A stretch of DNA of 64,000 nt. Source: CAYGDP01 sp964348665. Its GTDB lineage: Bacteria > Verrucomicrobiota > Verrucomicrobiia > Palsa-1439 > CAYGDP01. The notes below the pieces were generated by a model. It was given only the letters and a program-made list of their open reading frames with translations, made no database searches and was not told the DNA's origin. The translations under genes were made by a program, and so were the position numbers. Below are positions 27,355 to 35,494 of the stretch, piece after piece. Numbering within the stretch: the stretch's first letter is position 1; every line of letters starts with the position of its first letter. The stretch covers positions 117,018 to 181,017 of the forward strand of contig CAYGDP010000009.1 of NCBI GenBank assembly GCA_964348665.1, given 5' to 3'.

Positions 27355-27383
27355 TGATAAATCACTCCAACGCGTTCAGCAGC

Positions 27384-27476
27384 CCCAATGGGGCGAACGT
27401 CAATAGCCCAGCGCGTAAGCGCTGGGTAGCCATACAAAAATTATCGAAGCCCCATTGGGGCGATAGTATTGTCGCT
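27384..27476. repeat. GCCCCAATGGGGCGA / AGCCCAGCGC-TAAGCGCTGGG palindromic repeat
   Basis: AGCCCCAATGGGGCGAA at the left and AGCCCCATTGGGGCGAT at the right flank a central hairpin TAGCCCAGCGCGTAAGCGCT. Similar elements are common in Verrucomicrobiota and Planctomycetota genomes. The right half is read as the last codons (NTIAPMGLR) of the permease at 27441-28946. Confidence 0.8.
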
Positions 27477-28946
27477 GCGACTAGGTTCATTTTGTTTCGA
27501 CCTCCAAATCACAGAACAGGTTCCGCGCGCAAGACCCAGCACCACGAACGGCAACGCAAACGCCACCAGCACCATTGCCGATAGCAACCAGCTTTGCCCG
27601 TAATGCATCAAATTGTAAAGCCGCACCCACGCCGGCGTCATCGCGCTCGGATGCAGGATCGCTGATGCGGTCAATTCGAAGTATCCCCAGCAAAACAGCA
27701 AAAACAGCACCCAGAACTGCTCGGATGTCCGCAATCGCCACACAATTTCACGACGATCCGCCAGTTGCGCCACGAAAATCGCCGCCCGCGGTTCGAAAGT
27801 TTTCAGCAGCGCCAGCAGCAGGACCGCAAACGGCAGCGTCAATAACGTCAGCGCAACCAGCAGCGGCACCGGTGTGTCGTAGAGCGGCGTCGCGCGAAAC
27901 GTCGCTTGCGCCAGCAACGCCACAACCAATCCGCCGAGGAGACCGATGGTGGACAACGCGAGTGTAGTTGCGCGGACGGCAGTTATGGACTGCGGTAGCT
28001 TGCTACCGCTTTGGGCGGCCGAAGCTTGCTTCGGCTGCGGGGATTGATCACATGGGGGCAGCAAGCTGCCCCATCGAAAGCGGGAGCAAGCTCCCGCACT
28101 CCAAAGATTCTGAAGCGAGCACATCGCTACAGAAAAAGCGCAAACCGCCGTCCCGATCCCGAATGCCAAACTAGCCAGCAATTCTTTGGATAATTCGAAT
28201 CGCCGCATCAACTCGACAAATCCGAGCGTCGCACCGCGCACCGTAAAACCAACTGGAATGATTACGATGATCACCATCGCCGCTCCCAAGCAAATCCAGC
28301 CGAGCGTTGTTGGAGATGAAGTCAGATTTGACCTCGCCGCTCCGACATGGCTGCGCCAAAACAGTGCGCCGACAGTTATCAATAGCGCTGTCTGGATCAT
28401 CATGGGAAGTAAAACCAGACGAAGCGATTCGCTCAACAGTAATCCGCCAACATGGGCGTCGAACAGTGTCACTGTCCACGTCTTGATCTGTAGCCGCGAC
28501 GCGATCTCGAACTCGCCGAACGCGAACAAAAACACCGACGCGAACGCCACACAGGGCGCTCGTCCCTCGCCGCGCAGCCAAAACGAAACCCGCGAACGTA
28601 TTGTAGGAGCGCGCTCCAGCGCGCGACCCATCATACGCCAACAATGCACCGCCTCCCCAGACATCGCCGAAGGCGCAAAATACAACGCCAACGCCGCGAT
28701 CGGAGTCAGCTTGAGCCACACGAGCAACACGTAAAAAGCGTCCTTGGCCAAGGGCGGCAATTGTTGGGCGAATAAATAATAGCCATAACCAACCAGCAAC
28801 GCCGGCGGCAGATACGGCGCGAGCAACAGTGGCCAGACCCACCGCCGCGTCAGCAACGGACAAATCGCCCGGCCCGCCCACACCGCGAGCGTCGCGATAA
28901 TCGTCGCGCGTGCGACGGCGAGGAAACATTCAGTTATGAGATTCAT
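27441..28946 (-). CDS. Fe(III)-type ABC importer permease (FbpB/ThiP-like) with repeat insertions
   Basis: A 501-residue, two-domain permease with about 12 helices (for example LPPALLVGYGYYLFAQQL; LVVALLAQATFRATPL; LLVALTLLTLPFAVLLLAL). Between the two permease halves, about residues 279-320 (SAGACSRFRWGSLLPPCDQS onward), the coding sequence is a tandem of palindromic repeats. Near residues 105-113 (RALERAPTIRSR) another repeat type is translated, and the C-terminal NTIAPMGLR comes from a third. The frame is intact throughout. The neighbours (binding protein upstream, ATPase downstream) define an importer. Iron is the likeliest substrate from the family of the ATPase and binding protein. Confidence 0.85.
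   Translation of the reverse strand: MNLITECFLAVARATIIATLAVWAGRAICPLLTRRWVWPLLLAPYLPPALLVGYGYYLFAQQLPPLAKDAFYVLLVWLKLTPIAALALYFAPSAMSGEAVHCWRMMGRALERAPTIRSRVSFWLRGEGRAPCVAFASVFLFAFGEFEIASRLQIKTWTVTLFDAHVGGLLLSESLRLVLLPMMIQTALLITVGALFWRSHVGAARSNLTSSPTTLGWICLGAAMVIIVIIPVGFTVRGATLGFVELMRRFELSKELLASLAFGIGTAVCAFSVAMCSLQNLWSAGACSRFRWGSLLPPCDQSPQPKQASAAQSGSKLPQSITAVRATTLALSTIGLLGGLVVALLAQATFRATPLYDTPVPLLVALTLLTLPFAVLLLALLKTFEPRAAIFVAQLADRREIVWRLRTSEQFWVLFLLFCWGYFELTASAILHPSAMTPAWVRLYNLMHYGQSWLLSAMVLVAFALPFVVLGLARGTCSVIWRSKQNEPSRSDNTIAPMGLR
27985..28110. repeat. Tandem AGCTTGCT-core hairpins inserted in the permease gene
   Basis: The successive short hairpins GGTAGCTTGCTACC, CCGAAGCTTGCTTCGG, GGGGCAGCAAGCTGCCCC and GCGGGAGCAAGCTCCCGC share the core AGCTTGCT (or its complement), but each stem differs with compensating changes. 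The block ends in CACTCCAAAG. The same family is found at 49305-49425. Length and phase keep the permease frame open. Confidence 0.85.
28604..28634. repeat. GTAGGAGCGCGCTCCAGCGC-type palindromic repeat inside the permease gene
   Basis: The palindrome GGAGCGCGCTCC followed by AGCGCGCGACC has the form of a recurrent extragenic palindrome, but here it is translated as part of RALERAPTIRSR. That it is inserted rather than native is inferred from its sequence type. Confidence 0.55.
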
Positions 28947-28979
28947 TTTTCAGTGAAGAGCAATTGTGTGCCGGGTTTT

Positions 28980-30023
28980 TCATTTCGCATACTCCGATTT
29001 GAGCCACGCGAGACATTCTTTGCGTGCGGTTTGAAGATCAGTCAGCGGGCGGATATTTTGGGGGTCATATAACAGAAGCTTCATTTCATCCGACAGCTTG
29101 GGGTCGGTGACGATTCCGAGTGGAATTTGCCGCGACTTGGATTTCGCGAGCGCTACTTCGATTTCTTCCGAGAGCAGAAAATCCACGAGTTTCTGCGCCT
29201 GAATCAGATGCTTCGTCCCGCGAACAATCGCGACAGTGTTGGGGATACAGATGACTCGTTCGCCGCTCCGCACAGAAACGATATCCACAGGCTTGCCATC
29301 GTCTTTGGCGGCGAAGTAGTCGTCCGTGTCCGTCAAACCCACGTAGCAGATTCCATTGGCGACAAGTTCTTTGACCGCGGAGTTGCCGTCCACTTCCCGG
29401 ATGCCGCGTTTCCGCAAATCCCGATGCCATGCCTTGAGTTTTTCTTCACCCCACTCGTGCCAGAGTGCCGCATAGTGCGTGAGTGTCGTCCCATAGAGCG
29501 GTTTGGCGATGGCAACGCGGGAGAGATCGGGACTGGACAGCGCAATTTCCAAGTCTTGCTGTGTGGCAGGCATTTTGGTTGTGTTAATTATCCAGACGCG
29601 GAGGCGCGCGGCGAAGCCAACCCAGTAACCATCAGGATCCTTAAATTCCGGACGGAACCGCGGCCAGCACTCACCTTTGTACGGCTGCAATACGCCTTTC
29701 TCCTGCAATTCCATCGTGCCGAGCAATTCGTTGTTCCAGAAAACGTCGCAACGCGGATTGTCTTTCTCGCGCAGGAGTAACTCGACCAATCCCAGCGACT
29801 TGGTCGCTTCGGTATCAAACCGGATCGCAACGGGGATTCCGGTCCGGCGCTCGAAATCGCGCAGGATGCTTTCCGAATAGATCGAGTCGTGGGCGCAATA
29901 GACGACCAGCGGATCGCTCGCGCCCCGCCAGAAAAAACGGTAGCCGACCAGGAGCGCGAGGAGAACGACCGCGGGGAGAACGAACCGCAACGACGAGGCG
30001 TAACGTTGGGCGCGTGGGTTCAA
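28980..30023 (-). CDS. Extracellular solute-binding protein (iron-type ABC importer)
   Basis: A 347-residue protein. An N-terminal signal or anchor (LRFVLPAVVLLALLVGYRFF) is followed by the start of the binding domain VVYCAHDSIYSESILRDFER. The segments CDVFWNNE and VGFAARLRVWIINT, and later GLTDTDDYFAAKDDGKPVDI, are typical of Fe(III)-binding family 1 proteins (FbpA/FutA relatives). I start it at TTG 30023, because an ATG further upstream would run through the preceding gene. That places it 4 bp after the upstream stop. It would deliver substrate to the 27441-28946 permease. Confidence 0.82.
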   Translation of the reverse strand: MNPRAQRYASSLRFVLPAVVLLALLVGYRFFWRGASDPLVVYCAHDSIYSESILRDFERRTGIPVAIRFDTEATKSLGLVELLLREKDNPRCDVFWNNELLGTMELQEKGVLQPYKGECWPRFRPEFKDPDGYWVGFAARLRVWIINTTKMPATQQDLEIALSSPDLSRVAIAKPLYGTTLTHYAALWHEWGEEKLKAWHRDLRKRGIREVDGNSAVKELVANGICYVGLTDTDDYFAAKDDGKPVDIVSVRSGERVICIPNTVAIVRGTKHLIQAQKLVDFLLSEEIEVALAKSKSRQIPLGIVTDPKLSDEMKLLLYDPQNIRPLTDLQTARKECLAWLKSEYAK

Positions 30024-30027
30024 GCCG

Positions 30028-31719
30028 TCACTTGGCAGGGGGCGAAATTTCGACCGGTTGCGAAGAACTGGATTTTCCGGCGGCCTTGGCGGCATCGGCT
30101 TCGATGGCGTCGAAGTATTTCTGGATGCCATCGCGATAGCCAGCGGGGACTTGTTCCTGTTTGATGGCTTCGCTGACGCCCTGTTTCACATTTTGAATAT
30201 TCTTGAGATACTCCTGTTTGGACTCGCCAGCTTCAGAAACCTCTTTCGTCTTCCACTGGAGCAAAATTTTTCCCGCCTGCAAATCGGAGCGGGATTTCTC
30301 CGGTTTAAAACCGCTGTCGAGTGTTTCATCAGGGTCGGGGCGTTGACCCGCGCCCGGTCCGCCGTCGTTGGGGCCGCTAGACTGATTGCCGGCCTGGTCG
30401 CCAACCTGGCCGCCGTAGCGACGCATCCATTCCTCGTACATCTTCGCGTAATCGCCGAGTCCGTGGGAGTTGCAATCCTTGCAACCAGAACCGCCGGGTC
30501 AAGTGCCGCCCGGATCACCCTGTTTCTGCGCGAACTTCGCCATTTGGACGATCTGCAAGGCTTGTTCGAGCGATTGCGCGTCCCGCAGGTTTTGCGCGAG
30601 TTGCTGTAATTCTTGCTCGGTCAAGCCAAGCGATTCCTGCAAATTCTGCATCGCTTCTTTGGAAAGCTCACTGAACTTCGACAGGTCAGATTGTTCCATT
30701 GCGCGTTGAAGGGCGCTTTTGAGCGCGTCGGAACTGGTGTTTTGCGCCGCGAAATCGGCGAGAGCTTGGAGGCGCTCTTTCATTTCCTTCTCCAGTTGTT
30801 GCTTCTCGGCGTCGCTCTTGGATTCCTCAATTTGTTTGGCCAGCTTTTTCAACTCGTCCAGCTCGCGTTTCAGCCCGTCCACTTTGCCCTTGTCCAACTC
30901 GCTTTTCCACTGCGACATCTTCTCGGAATTGCTGCCAAATTTTTGCGGCGACTGTTCGCGATCGCCCATCTGTTTCATTTTTTCCTCATTCGCCTCGCGC
31001 CACATCTGGCCAAGTAATTTTTGTTCTTCCGCGAGCCGCTTGAGATTCGCCTGCACGTCTCCCGGTTTCTGCTCCTGCAACGCGAGCTTGAGGTCTTGCA
31101 ACGCCTTGGCCACTTCCTTCGAGTTCTCCCCTGAAAGATCTTTCTTCTCAATCATTTCCGCGCGCAACGCGGTGGCCTTGGCGGTCTCGGCCAGCTTTTT
31201 CTTTCTCTCAACGAGTTTCTTTCGCTCGTCCTGTTTCCCAAACGGATCGAACTGCGGAAGAAACATCGCGCTCAATACCAAGATCGGCAGGATGATCGCC
31301 GCGTCCCGCGCGCCGCGACCCCATCGAAAATTCACGACCGATTGGGGTTGAATCTTGCTTGCACGATCGTCGGCTTGTCGCACCACGATGGTCTGGTATT
31401 CGCCAACCGCGGAATCAATCATCGTTGCCGTCAGGAAAAGATCGTTGGAATCCGTTCGATGATCGATCAATCGCGCGATGTCGCGCGATGTCGCGCGCCG
31501 GTGAAATAGTACCGCCAATAACAGCGCCGCGACTGGCGGAAGGAATATGGTCGGCCACGTGAATACGTCGGGAATCAGCGCCAGGAGCCGCGCGAAAAGC
31601 AACGCGGTCATGTAGAGGGCGGCGAATACCAGGAAGAAAAGCTGAAATCGGTTGCCGACAGCGACGAACCTTTGTCGCGCCGCCACGCGCGCCACCAGTT
31701 GTCGGGTTCTCTCACTCAT
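30028..31719 (-). CDS. Coiled-coil membrane protein, candidate selenoprotein (in-frame UGA at 30499-30501)
   Basis: The frame begins at ATG 31719 (Shine-Dalgarno GGAGAGA). It has two N-terminal helices (FQLFFLVFAALYMTALLFA; WPTIFLPPVAALLLAVLF) and a SRDIARLIDHRTDSNDLF region shared with 53652-55799. A third helix is followed by about 220 residues of charged, Gln-rich coiled coil. Codon 407 is UGA. Beyond it the same frame continues PGGSGCKDCNSHGLGDYAKM to a stop at 30028 and would give 563 residues in all. After the UGA come a 12-nt spacer and the hairpin GGTTGCAA-GGA-TTGCAACT. Read as a stop, the gene would end as a 406-residue protein and a 137-residue downstream fragment. A nonsense mutation or sequencing error is the alternative. 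Confidence 0.6.
30468..30486 (-). promoter_or_regulatory. Candidate SECIS hairpin after UGA 30499-30501
   Basis: On the minus strand, the stem GGTTGCAA pairs with TTGCAACT (eight pairs, the outermost G-U) around the triloop GGA. The loop begins 20 nt after the UGA. A 16-37 nt distance and a G at the start of the loop are features of the bacterial SECIS model. It is predicted from pairing only. Confidence 0.5.
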
Positions 31720-31864
31720 TGTCTCTCTCCTTCCACCGCAGTCAAACTCGAACCTAGCACGCGGGTTGATGATGTGCAAGCTCGATGCACCTGCCGCGAC
31801 GAGCGCAAGCACGGTGGGTTCGACGCTGCTGATTAGACAATGTTCCCTGGTATTTGTCACGCGG

Positions 31865-33214
31865 TCAAACCAGCCGATTCTGTCGAATCACCTCTGCAAA
31901 CCAGTGCGCGCTCAATTTGGGCGTCCGTTTCTGCGTTTTGAAATCCACGTGCACCAATCCGAACCGTTTTTTATATCCTTCCGCCCACTCGTAGTTGTCC
32001 ATAAACGACCACGCAAAATAACCGCGCACCGGGTATCCCTCCGCCACCGCCCGATGAAGCGCGACCAGATAATTGCGGTAATACTCGCGCCGACCAAGAT
32101 CGAGCACTTCGCCGCTGGCATTCGGTCCGTCCTCGTAGCACGTGCCGTTTTCGCTGACGTAAATATCTCCCACACGATAAATCTCCGTCAGGTTTCGCAC
32201 CGCCCAGTAAATTGTTTGCGGCACGATCTTGATCCACGGCAGCTCCGCCGTCGGAAAATTCGCCTGCATCGGTAAAACTTCCGGCTTCCCATTGCGACCC
32301 GCGCGCACGTAACGACCAGAGTAGATGTTCAGTCCGTAAAAATCTGTACGCGCGCCAATCAGAGCCATGTCTCCGCGCTCAACTTTCGGCGCGTCCTTCC
32401 CCGCCTCTTTTAAAAACCACGCAGGATATTTTCCAAGATAGATCGGATCGAGTATTTGCCCGTTCTCACGCGCAAAAACCGACCGCGCTGCTGCGATGTT
32501 CCGAGGCGTCTCGGTCGCCGGAATCACACTCGGCGCATCGTGCACGATCCCGACTCGCGCACCGCGTCCGCCGTATTCTCGGACCGCCGCGACTCCGTGC
32601 GCATGCGCGAGAAGCGCATGATGATAACCTTGATTCAGCACGCCCACCGTTTCCTTCGCGCCGGGAGCGTGAACCCCCACACCGTAACTCAACCCGATGA
32701 AACAGCGGATCTCGTTGACCGTCATCCAATTCTTCACGCGGTCGCTCAACCGCTTGACGATGGTCTGCGCGTATCTCGCAAAGGCGTCCGGAGTCGCGCG
32801 CACCCGCCAGCCGCCGGTTTCTTCGAGAGGCTGCGGCATGTCCCAATGAAACATCGTAGCCCACGGCGTAATTCCCCGCGCGAGCATGGCATCCACCAGC
32901 CGGTCATAATAATCCAACCCTTTCTCGTTTACGGCGCCGCGTCCGGTCGGGAGTATCCGAGGCCAGGCGATCGAAAACCGGTAATGACGAATGCCGAGCC
33001 GCTGCATCAGCCTAAAATCATCTCGAAACCGGTGATAATGGTCGCAGGCAACATCGAGGGTGTCACCGCCGACAACCTTTCCTGGCACGCGCGAGAACCG
33101 ATCCCAAATGCTTTCGCCTTTGCCGTCCTCGCGCGCTGCGCCCTCGATTTGCGGCGCGCTGGTGGCCACCGCCCAAACGAATTTCCTGGGGAATTGGTAG
33201 CTCGGTTTCTTCAT
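31865..33214 (-). CDS. Glycoside hydrolase family 1 (beta-glucosidase)
   Basis: A 449-residue protein, normal GH1 length. The N-terminal FVWAVATSAPQIEGAAREDG, the acid/base motif in WMTVNEIRCF (usually NEP, here NEI) and the nucleophile in YVSENGTCYED are all present. So are RFSIAWPRILP and FAWSFMDNYEWAEGYKKRFG. It hydrolyses terminal beta-glycosidic bonds. There is no signal peptide, so it acts in the cytoplasm. Two ATGs (33226 and 33214) are possible, and I chose the second, which gives MKKPSYQFPRKF. It is monocistronic and divergent from the ThuA-like gene. Confidence 0.95.
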   Translation of the reverse strand: MKKPSYQFPRKFVWAVATSAPQIEGAAREDGKGESIWDRFSRVPGKVVGGDTLDVACDHYHRFRDDFRLMQRLGIRHYRFSIAWPRILPTGRGAVNEKGLDYYDRLVDAMLARGITPWATMFHWDMPQPLEETGGWRVRATPDAFARYAQTIVKRLSDRVKNWMTVNEIRCFIGLSYGVGVHAPGAKETVGVLNQGYHHALLAHAHGVAAVREYGGRGARVGIVHDAPSVIPATETPRNIAAARSVFARENGQILDPIYLGKYPAWFLKEAGKDAPKVERGDMALIGARTDFYGLNIYSGRYVRAGRNGKPEVLPMQANFPTAELPWIKIVPQTIYWAVRNLTEIYRVGDIYVSENGTCYEDGPNASGEVLDLGRREYYRNYLVALHRAVAEGYPVRGYFAWSFMDNYEWAEGYKKRFGLVHVDFKTQKRTPKLSAHWFAEVIRQNRLV

Positions 33215-33265
33215 CGAACGGCGCATTCTGCCGGAGCGCACGGTGAACGCAACGAAATTCCACCG

Positions 33266-33294
33266 TTGCGCCCTGCCGCACGATGGGCTACAAC
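33266..33294 (+). promoter_or_regulatory. Promoter of the ThuA-like gene (leaderless)
   Basis: TTGCGC (33266-33271), 17 bp, TACAAC (33289-33294). The -10 box ends 6 nt before the ATG at 33301, so the transcript would start at or next to the A of ATG. No Shine-Dalgarno sequence is present. Confidence 0.5.
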
Positions 33295-33300
33295 GCGCTC

Positions 33301-33948
33301 ATGAAAAAAGCGCTGATCAATTGGGGCGGCTGGGAAGGGCACGAGCCGAAGAAATGCGCCGAGTTGTTCGGCGAAATGCTGACGCGCGAAGGTTTTGAGG
33401 TGCGCGTTGTCAACGATCTCGCCGCCTATTGCGACCGTGATTATCTGCAATCGCTCGCGCTCATCGTGCCGATTTGGACCATGAGCACCATCACCAATGA
33501 GCAGGAGAAAGGTTTGCTCGCCGCGGTGGCGAGCGGCGTCGGTATCGCCGGGTTTCACGGCGGGATGGGAGATAGTTTTCGCAACAACGTCGCGTATCAA
33601 TTTATGGTCGGCGGTCAATGGGTCGCGCATCCCGACAATATCGTGGACTACACCGTGAACATCGCAAAAACCGACGACCCGATCACGCGCGGCATCACGG
33701 ATTTCCAGATGCGTTCGGAGCAATATTATATGCACGTGGATCCCGCCAATGAAGTGGTGGCGACGACAAGATTCCTGGCACGGAAGGAAGCGCCCTGGGT
33801 TGAAGGCGTCGTGATGCCTGTTGTCTGGAAAAAACGGTGGGGCAATGGCCGCGTCTTTTATTCGTCGCTCGGCCACGTCGCGAAGGATTTCGATGTGCCG
33901 GAAGCCATTGAAATCCAACGGCGTGGGATGCTTTGGGCAGCGCGGTAA
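33301..33948 (+). CDS. ThuA-like domain protein
   Basis: A 215-residue protein. It begins MKKALINWGGWEGHEPKKCA and shows the class I glutamine-amidotransferase-like ThuA fold pattern: IVPIWTMSTITNEQEKGLLA, GVGIAGFHGGMGDSFR, EQYYMHVDP and GRVFYSSLGHVAKDFDVPEA. ThuA proteins are associated with sugar (trehalose-type) metabolism, but their activity is poorly defined. The position beside a beta-glucosidase fits a sugar-related role. The start at 33301 is preferred over 33283 because of the promoter position. Confidence 0.88.
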   Translation: MKKALINWGGWEGHEPKKCAELFGEMLTREGFEVRVVNDLAAYCDRDYLQSLALIVPIWTMSTITNEQEKGLLAAVASGVGIAGFHGGMGDSFRNNVAYQFMVGGQWVAHPDNIVDYTVNIAKTDDPITRGITDFQMRSEQYYMHVDPANEVVATTRFLARKEAPWVEGVVMPVVWKKRWGNGRVFYSSLGHVAKDFDVPEAIEIQRRGMLWAAR

Positions 33949-33981
33949 GGACGATTGCAAAATGAAGATACTCGAGAAGAG

Positions 33982-34055
33982 CGCCCCCGGGCTGAGTCGA
34001 ACAGCCGACCAACGGTTTAGGAAACCGCTGCTCTATCCATCTGAGCTACGGGGGC
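33982..34055 (-). tRNA. tRNA-Arg (anticodon CCT)
   Basis: The acceptor stem GCCCCCG/CGGGGGC, D arm AGCTC..GAGC, anticodon stem GCGGT/ACCGT with loop TTCCTAA (anticodon CCT), a 5-nt variable loop and T arm GGCTG-TTCGACT-CAGCC all fold. The discriminator base is G. No CCA is encoded. It reads AGG codons. Confidence 0.95.
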
Positions 34056-34140
34056 ATTGCGCTCCGAAGATGCCAGAGAAGCACCTAAAATGCAATGTGG
34101 ACGAAATGATCACTACCTCTCGGACTCCGCATTTAACCAT

Positions 34141-34168
34141 TTAACGATTCAACGATTTATCGTATAAG
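34141..34168 (+). promoter_or_regulatory. Promoter of the HUMPS-family gene (leaderless)
   Basis: TTAACG (34141-34146), 16 bp, TATAAG (34163-34168), ending 7 nt before the ATG at 34176. The upstream half lies in an AACCATTTAACGATTCAACG low-complexity repeat. Confidence 0.5.
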
Positions 34169-34175
34169 GCGGCAA

Positions 34176-34823
34176 ATGCCCCCCTTGATCCAAATTTCCC
34201 TCGACGTGGACACCACTGACGAGGCGCTCCAACTCGCCACCATCGCCGATCGCGCCGGAATTGACTGGCTCGAAGCCGGCACAGGTCTCCTCGCGAGTGA
34301 AGGTACCGCTGTCGTTCGCGCATTGCGCGAAAAATTCCCACACCGCCTTTGTGTTGCCGATACCAAAGTCGTGGACGGCGGCGCCTATTATGTCGAGCTG
34401 ATGGCAAAAGCGGGCGCGGCATTTGTCGTCAATATGAGCGGCGCGCACGAAAACGTCCTGCGCGAAGCAGCATCCGCGGGCAAGAAACACGGAGTCAAAA
34501 TCATGGCCGACATCATGCTCGAATCCGACAAAGTCGCCGCCGCCCAGCGAGCGGAAAAACTTGGTGCGGACTGGATCGTCCTCCATCTCGGCTACGACGA
34601 GCGCGCACAGGAGACGTGGAAAACTCCCCTCGACGGATTGAAAGAAGTACGCACGGCGGTGAAGATTCCCGTGCAAGTCGTTGGCGGTCTTTCCGTCGAG
34701 CAAGCCATTGAGGCGGCCCGACTCGGCGCTGATTCGATCGCAATCGGGGGTCCGATTGTCCCCGGCGACTGGGGCGCGCAACTCGAAGCAACACTCCGCC
34801 GCGTCGTCACCGGTGTGCGGTGA
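34176..34823 (+). CDS. HUMPS-family decarboxylase / hexulose-6-phosphate synthase-like
   Basis: A 215-residue TIM-barrel protein of the orotidine-5'-phosphate decarboxylase superfamily. ISLDVDTTDEALQLA at the N-terminus, CVADTKVVDGGAYYVELM (the D-x-K-x-x-D catalytic motif of 3-keto-L-gulonate-6-phosphate decarboxylase and hexulose-6-phosphate synthase), KIMADIMLES, LHLGYDERAQ and VQVVGGLSVEQAIEAARLGA are visible. No phosphohexulose isomerase gene is adjacent, so which of the two activities it has cannot be told from context. Confidence 0.85.
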   Translation: MPPLIQISLDVDTTDEALQLATIADRAGIDWLEAGTGLLASEGTAVVRALREKFPHRLCVADTKVVDGGAYYVELMAKAGAAFVVNMSGAHENVLREAASAGKKHGVKIMADIMLESDKVAAAQRAEKLGADWIVLHLGYDERAQETWKTPLDGLKEVRTAVKIPVQVVGGLSVEQAIEAARLGADSIAIGGPIVPGDWGAQLEATLRRVVTGVR

Positions 34824-34835
34824 TTCAGCCACGGC

Positions 34836-35411
34836 TTACGGATTCAGCAACGCCCGCTTCCAGCCTCGCGTTGTTCGAGTAAAGAGTTCGCGGTGATGCA
34901 ACCGAAACTCTCCACGAGTCCAAAACTCGATCCCATCGGGCTGGATGCGGTAACCTGTCCACCAACTCGGACGAGGAATCGGTTTGCCATCGAATTGGCG
35001 GTTCAGTTTTCGGAACCGGGAAATCAATTCCGACCGGCTACGCAGCGGTGCGCTCTGGCTCGAGGCCAGCGCGGCCAACCGACTCTCACGCGGACGACTC
35101 TCCCAGTAGGCATCGGCTTCGGCATTCGAAACTTCGCGAACCCGACCTTCCACTCTCGCCTGTTTCCCGATGGTGTCCCAGTAAACGACCAACGCCGCGC
35201 GCGGATTGACCAGCAATTCGCGTCCTTTGCGGCTGCGAGCGTTGGTAAAAAAGACAAACCCGCGTTCGTCCGCGTCTTTGAGCAACACAAACCGCGCGCT
35301 CGGTCGGCCTCGGCGATCCGCCGTAGCCAGAGCAACAGCTTCCGCCAACGGAATCTTCGCACGTTCGGCTTCCCGCCACCAAAGCAGGAATTTTGTAATC
35401 GGAACGCTCAT
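34836..35411 (-). CDS. pdxH: Pyridoxamine 5'-phosphate oxidase
   Basis: A 191-residue FMN-dependent oxidase. RPSARFVLLKDADERGFVFF, TNARSRKGRELLVNPRAALV, QARVEGRVREV, SRPRESRLAALASSQS and the C-terminal PDGIEFWTRGEFRLHHRELF match PdxH. It makes pyridoxal 5'-phosphate from pyridoxine or pyridoxamine phosphate. It starts at ATG 35411, 7 nt after the -10 box. It is slightly shorter than E. coli PdxH because the N-terminal extension is missing. Confidence 0.95.
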   Translation of the reverse strand: MSVPITKFLLWWREAERAKIPLAEAVALATADRRGRPSARFVLLKDADERGFVFFTNARSRKGRELLVNPRAALVVYWDTIGKQARVEGRVREVSNAEADAYWESRPRESRLAALASSQSAPLRSRSELISRFRKLNRQFDGKPIPRPSWWTGYRIQPDGIEFWTRGEFRLHHRELFTRTTRGWKRALLNP

Positions 35412-35418
35412 CGGGCGG

Positions 35419-35447
35419 ACTGTACCCGGCGCACGCGTCAGCGTCAA
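35419..35447 (-). promoter_or_regulatory. pdxH promoter (leaderless)
   Basis: On the minus strand, TTGACG (35447-35442), 17 bp, TACAGT (35424-35419), ending 7 nt before the ATG at 35411. Confidence 0.6.
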
Positions 35448-35460
35448 CGCCGATGCGCGA

Positions 35461-35488
35461 TTGACCTCTCACAATCTAATGGTAGGTT
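35461..35488 (+). promoter_or_regulatory. Promoter of the pseudopilin-like gene (leaderless)
   Basis: TTGACC (35461-35466), 16 bp, TAGGTT (35483-35488). Six nucleotides later comes the ATG at 35495. Confidence 0.55.
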
Positions 35489-35494
35489 GGCGCG

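Noticed and set aside
31477..31498. Short tandem repeat GCGCGATGTC in the coiled-coil gene
   Set aside because: Only about two and a half units, and it encodes the conserved SRDIARLID region, so it is probably chance codon repetition.
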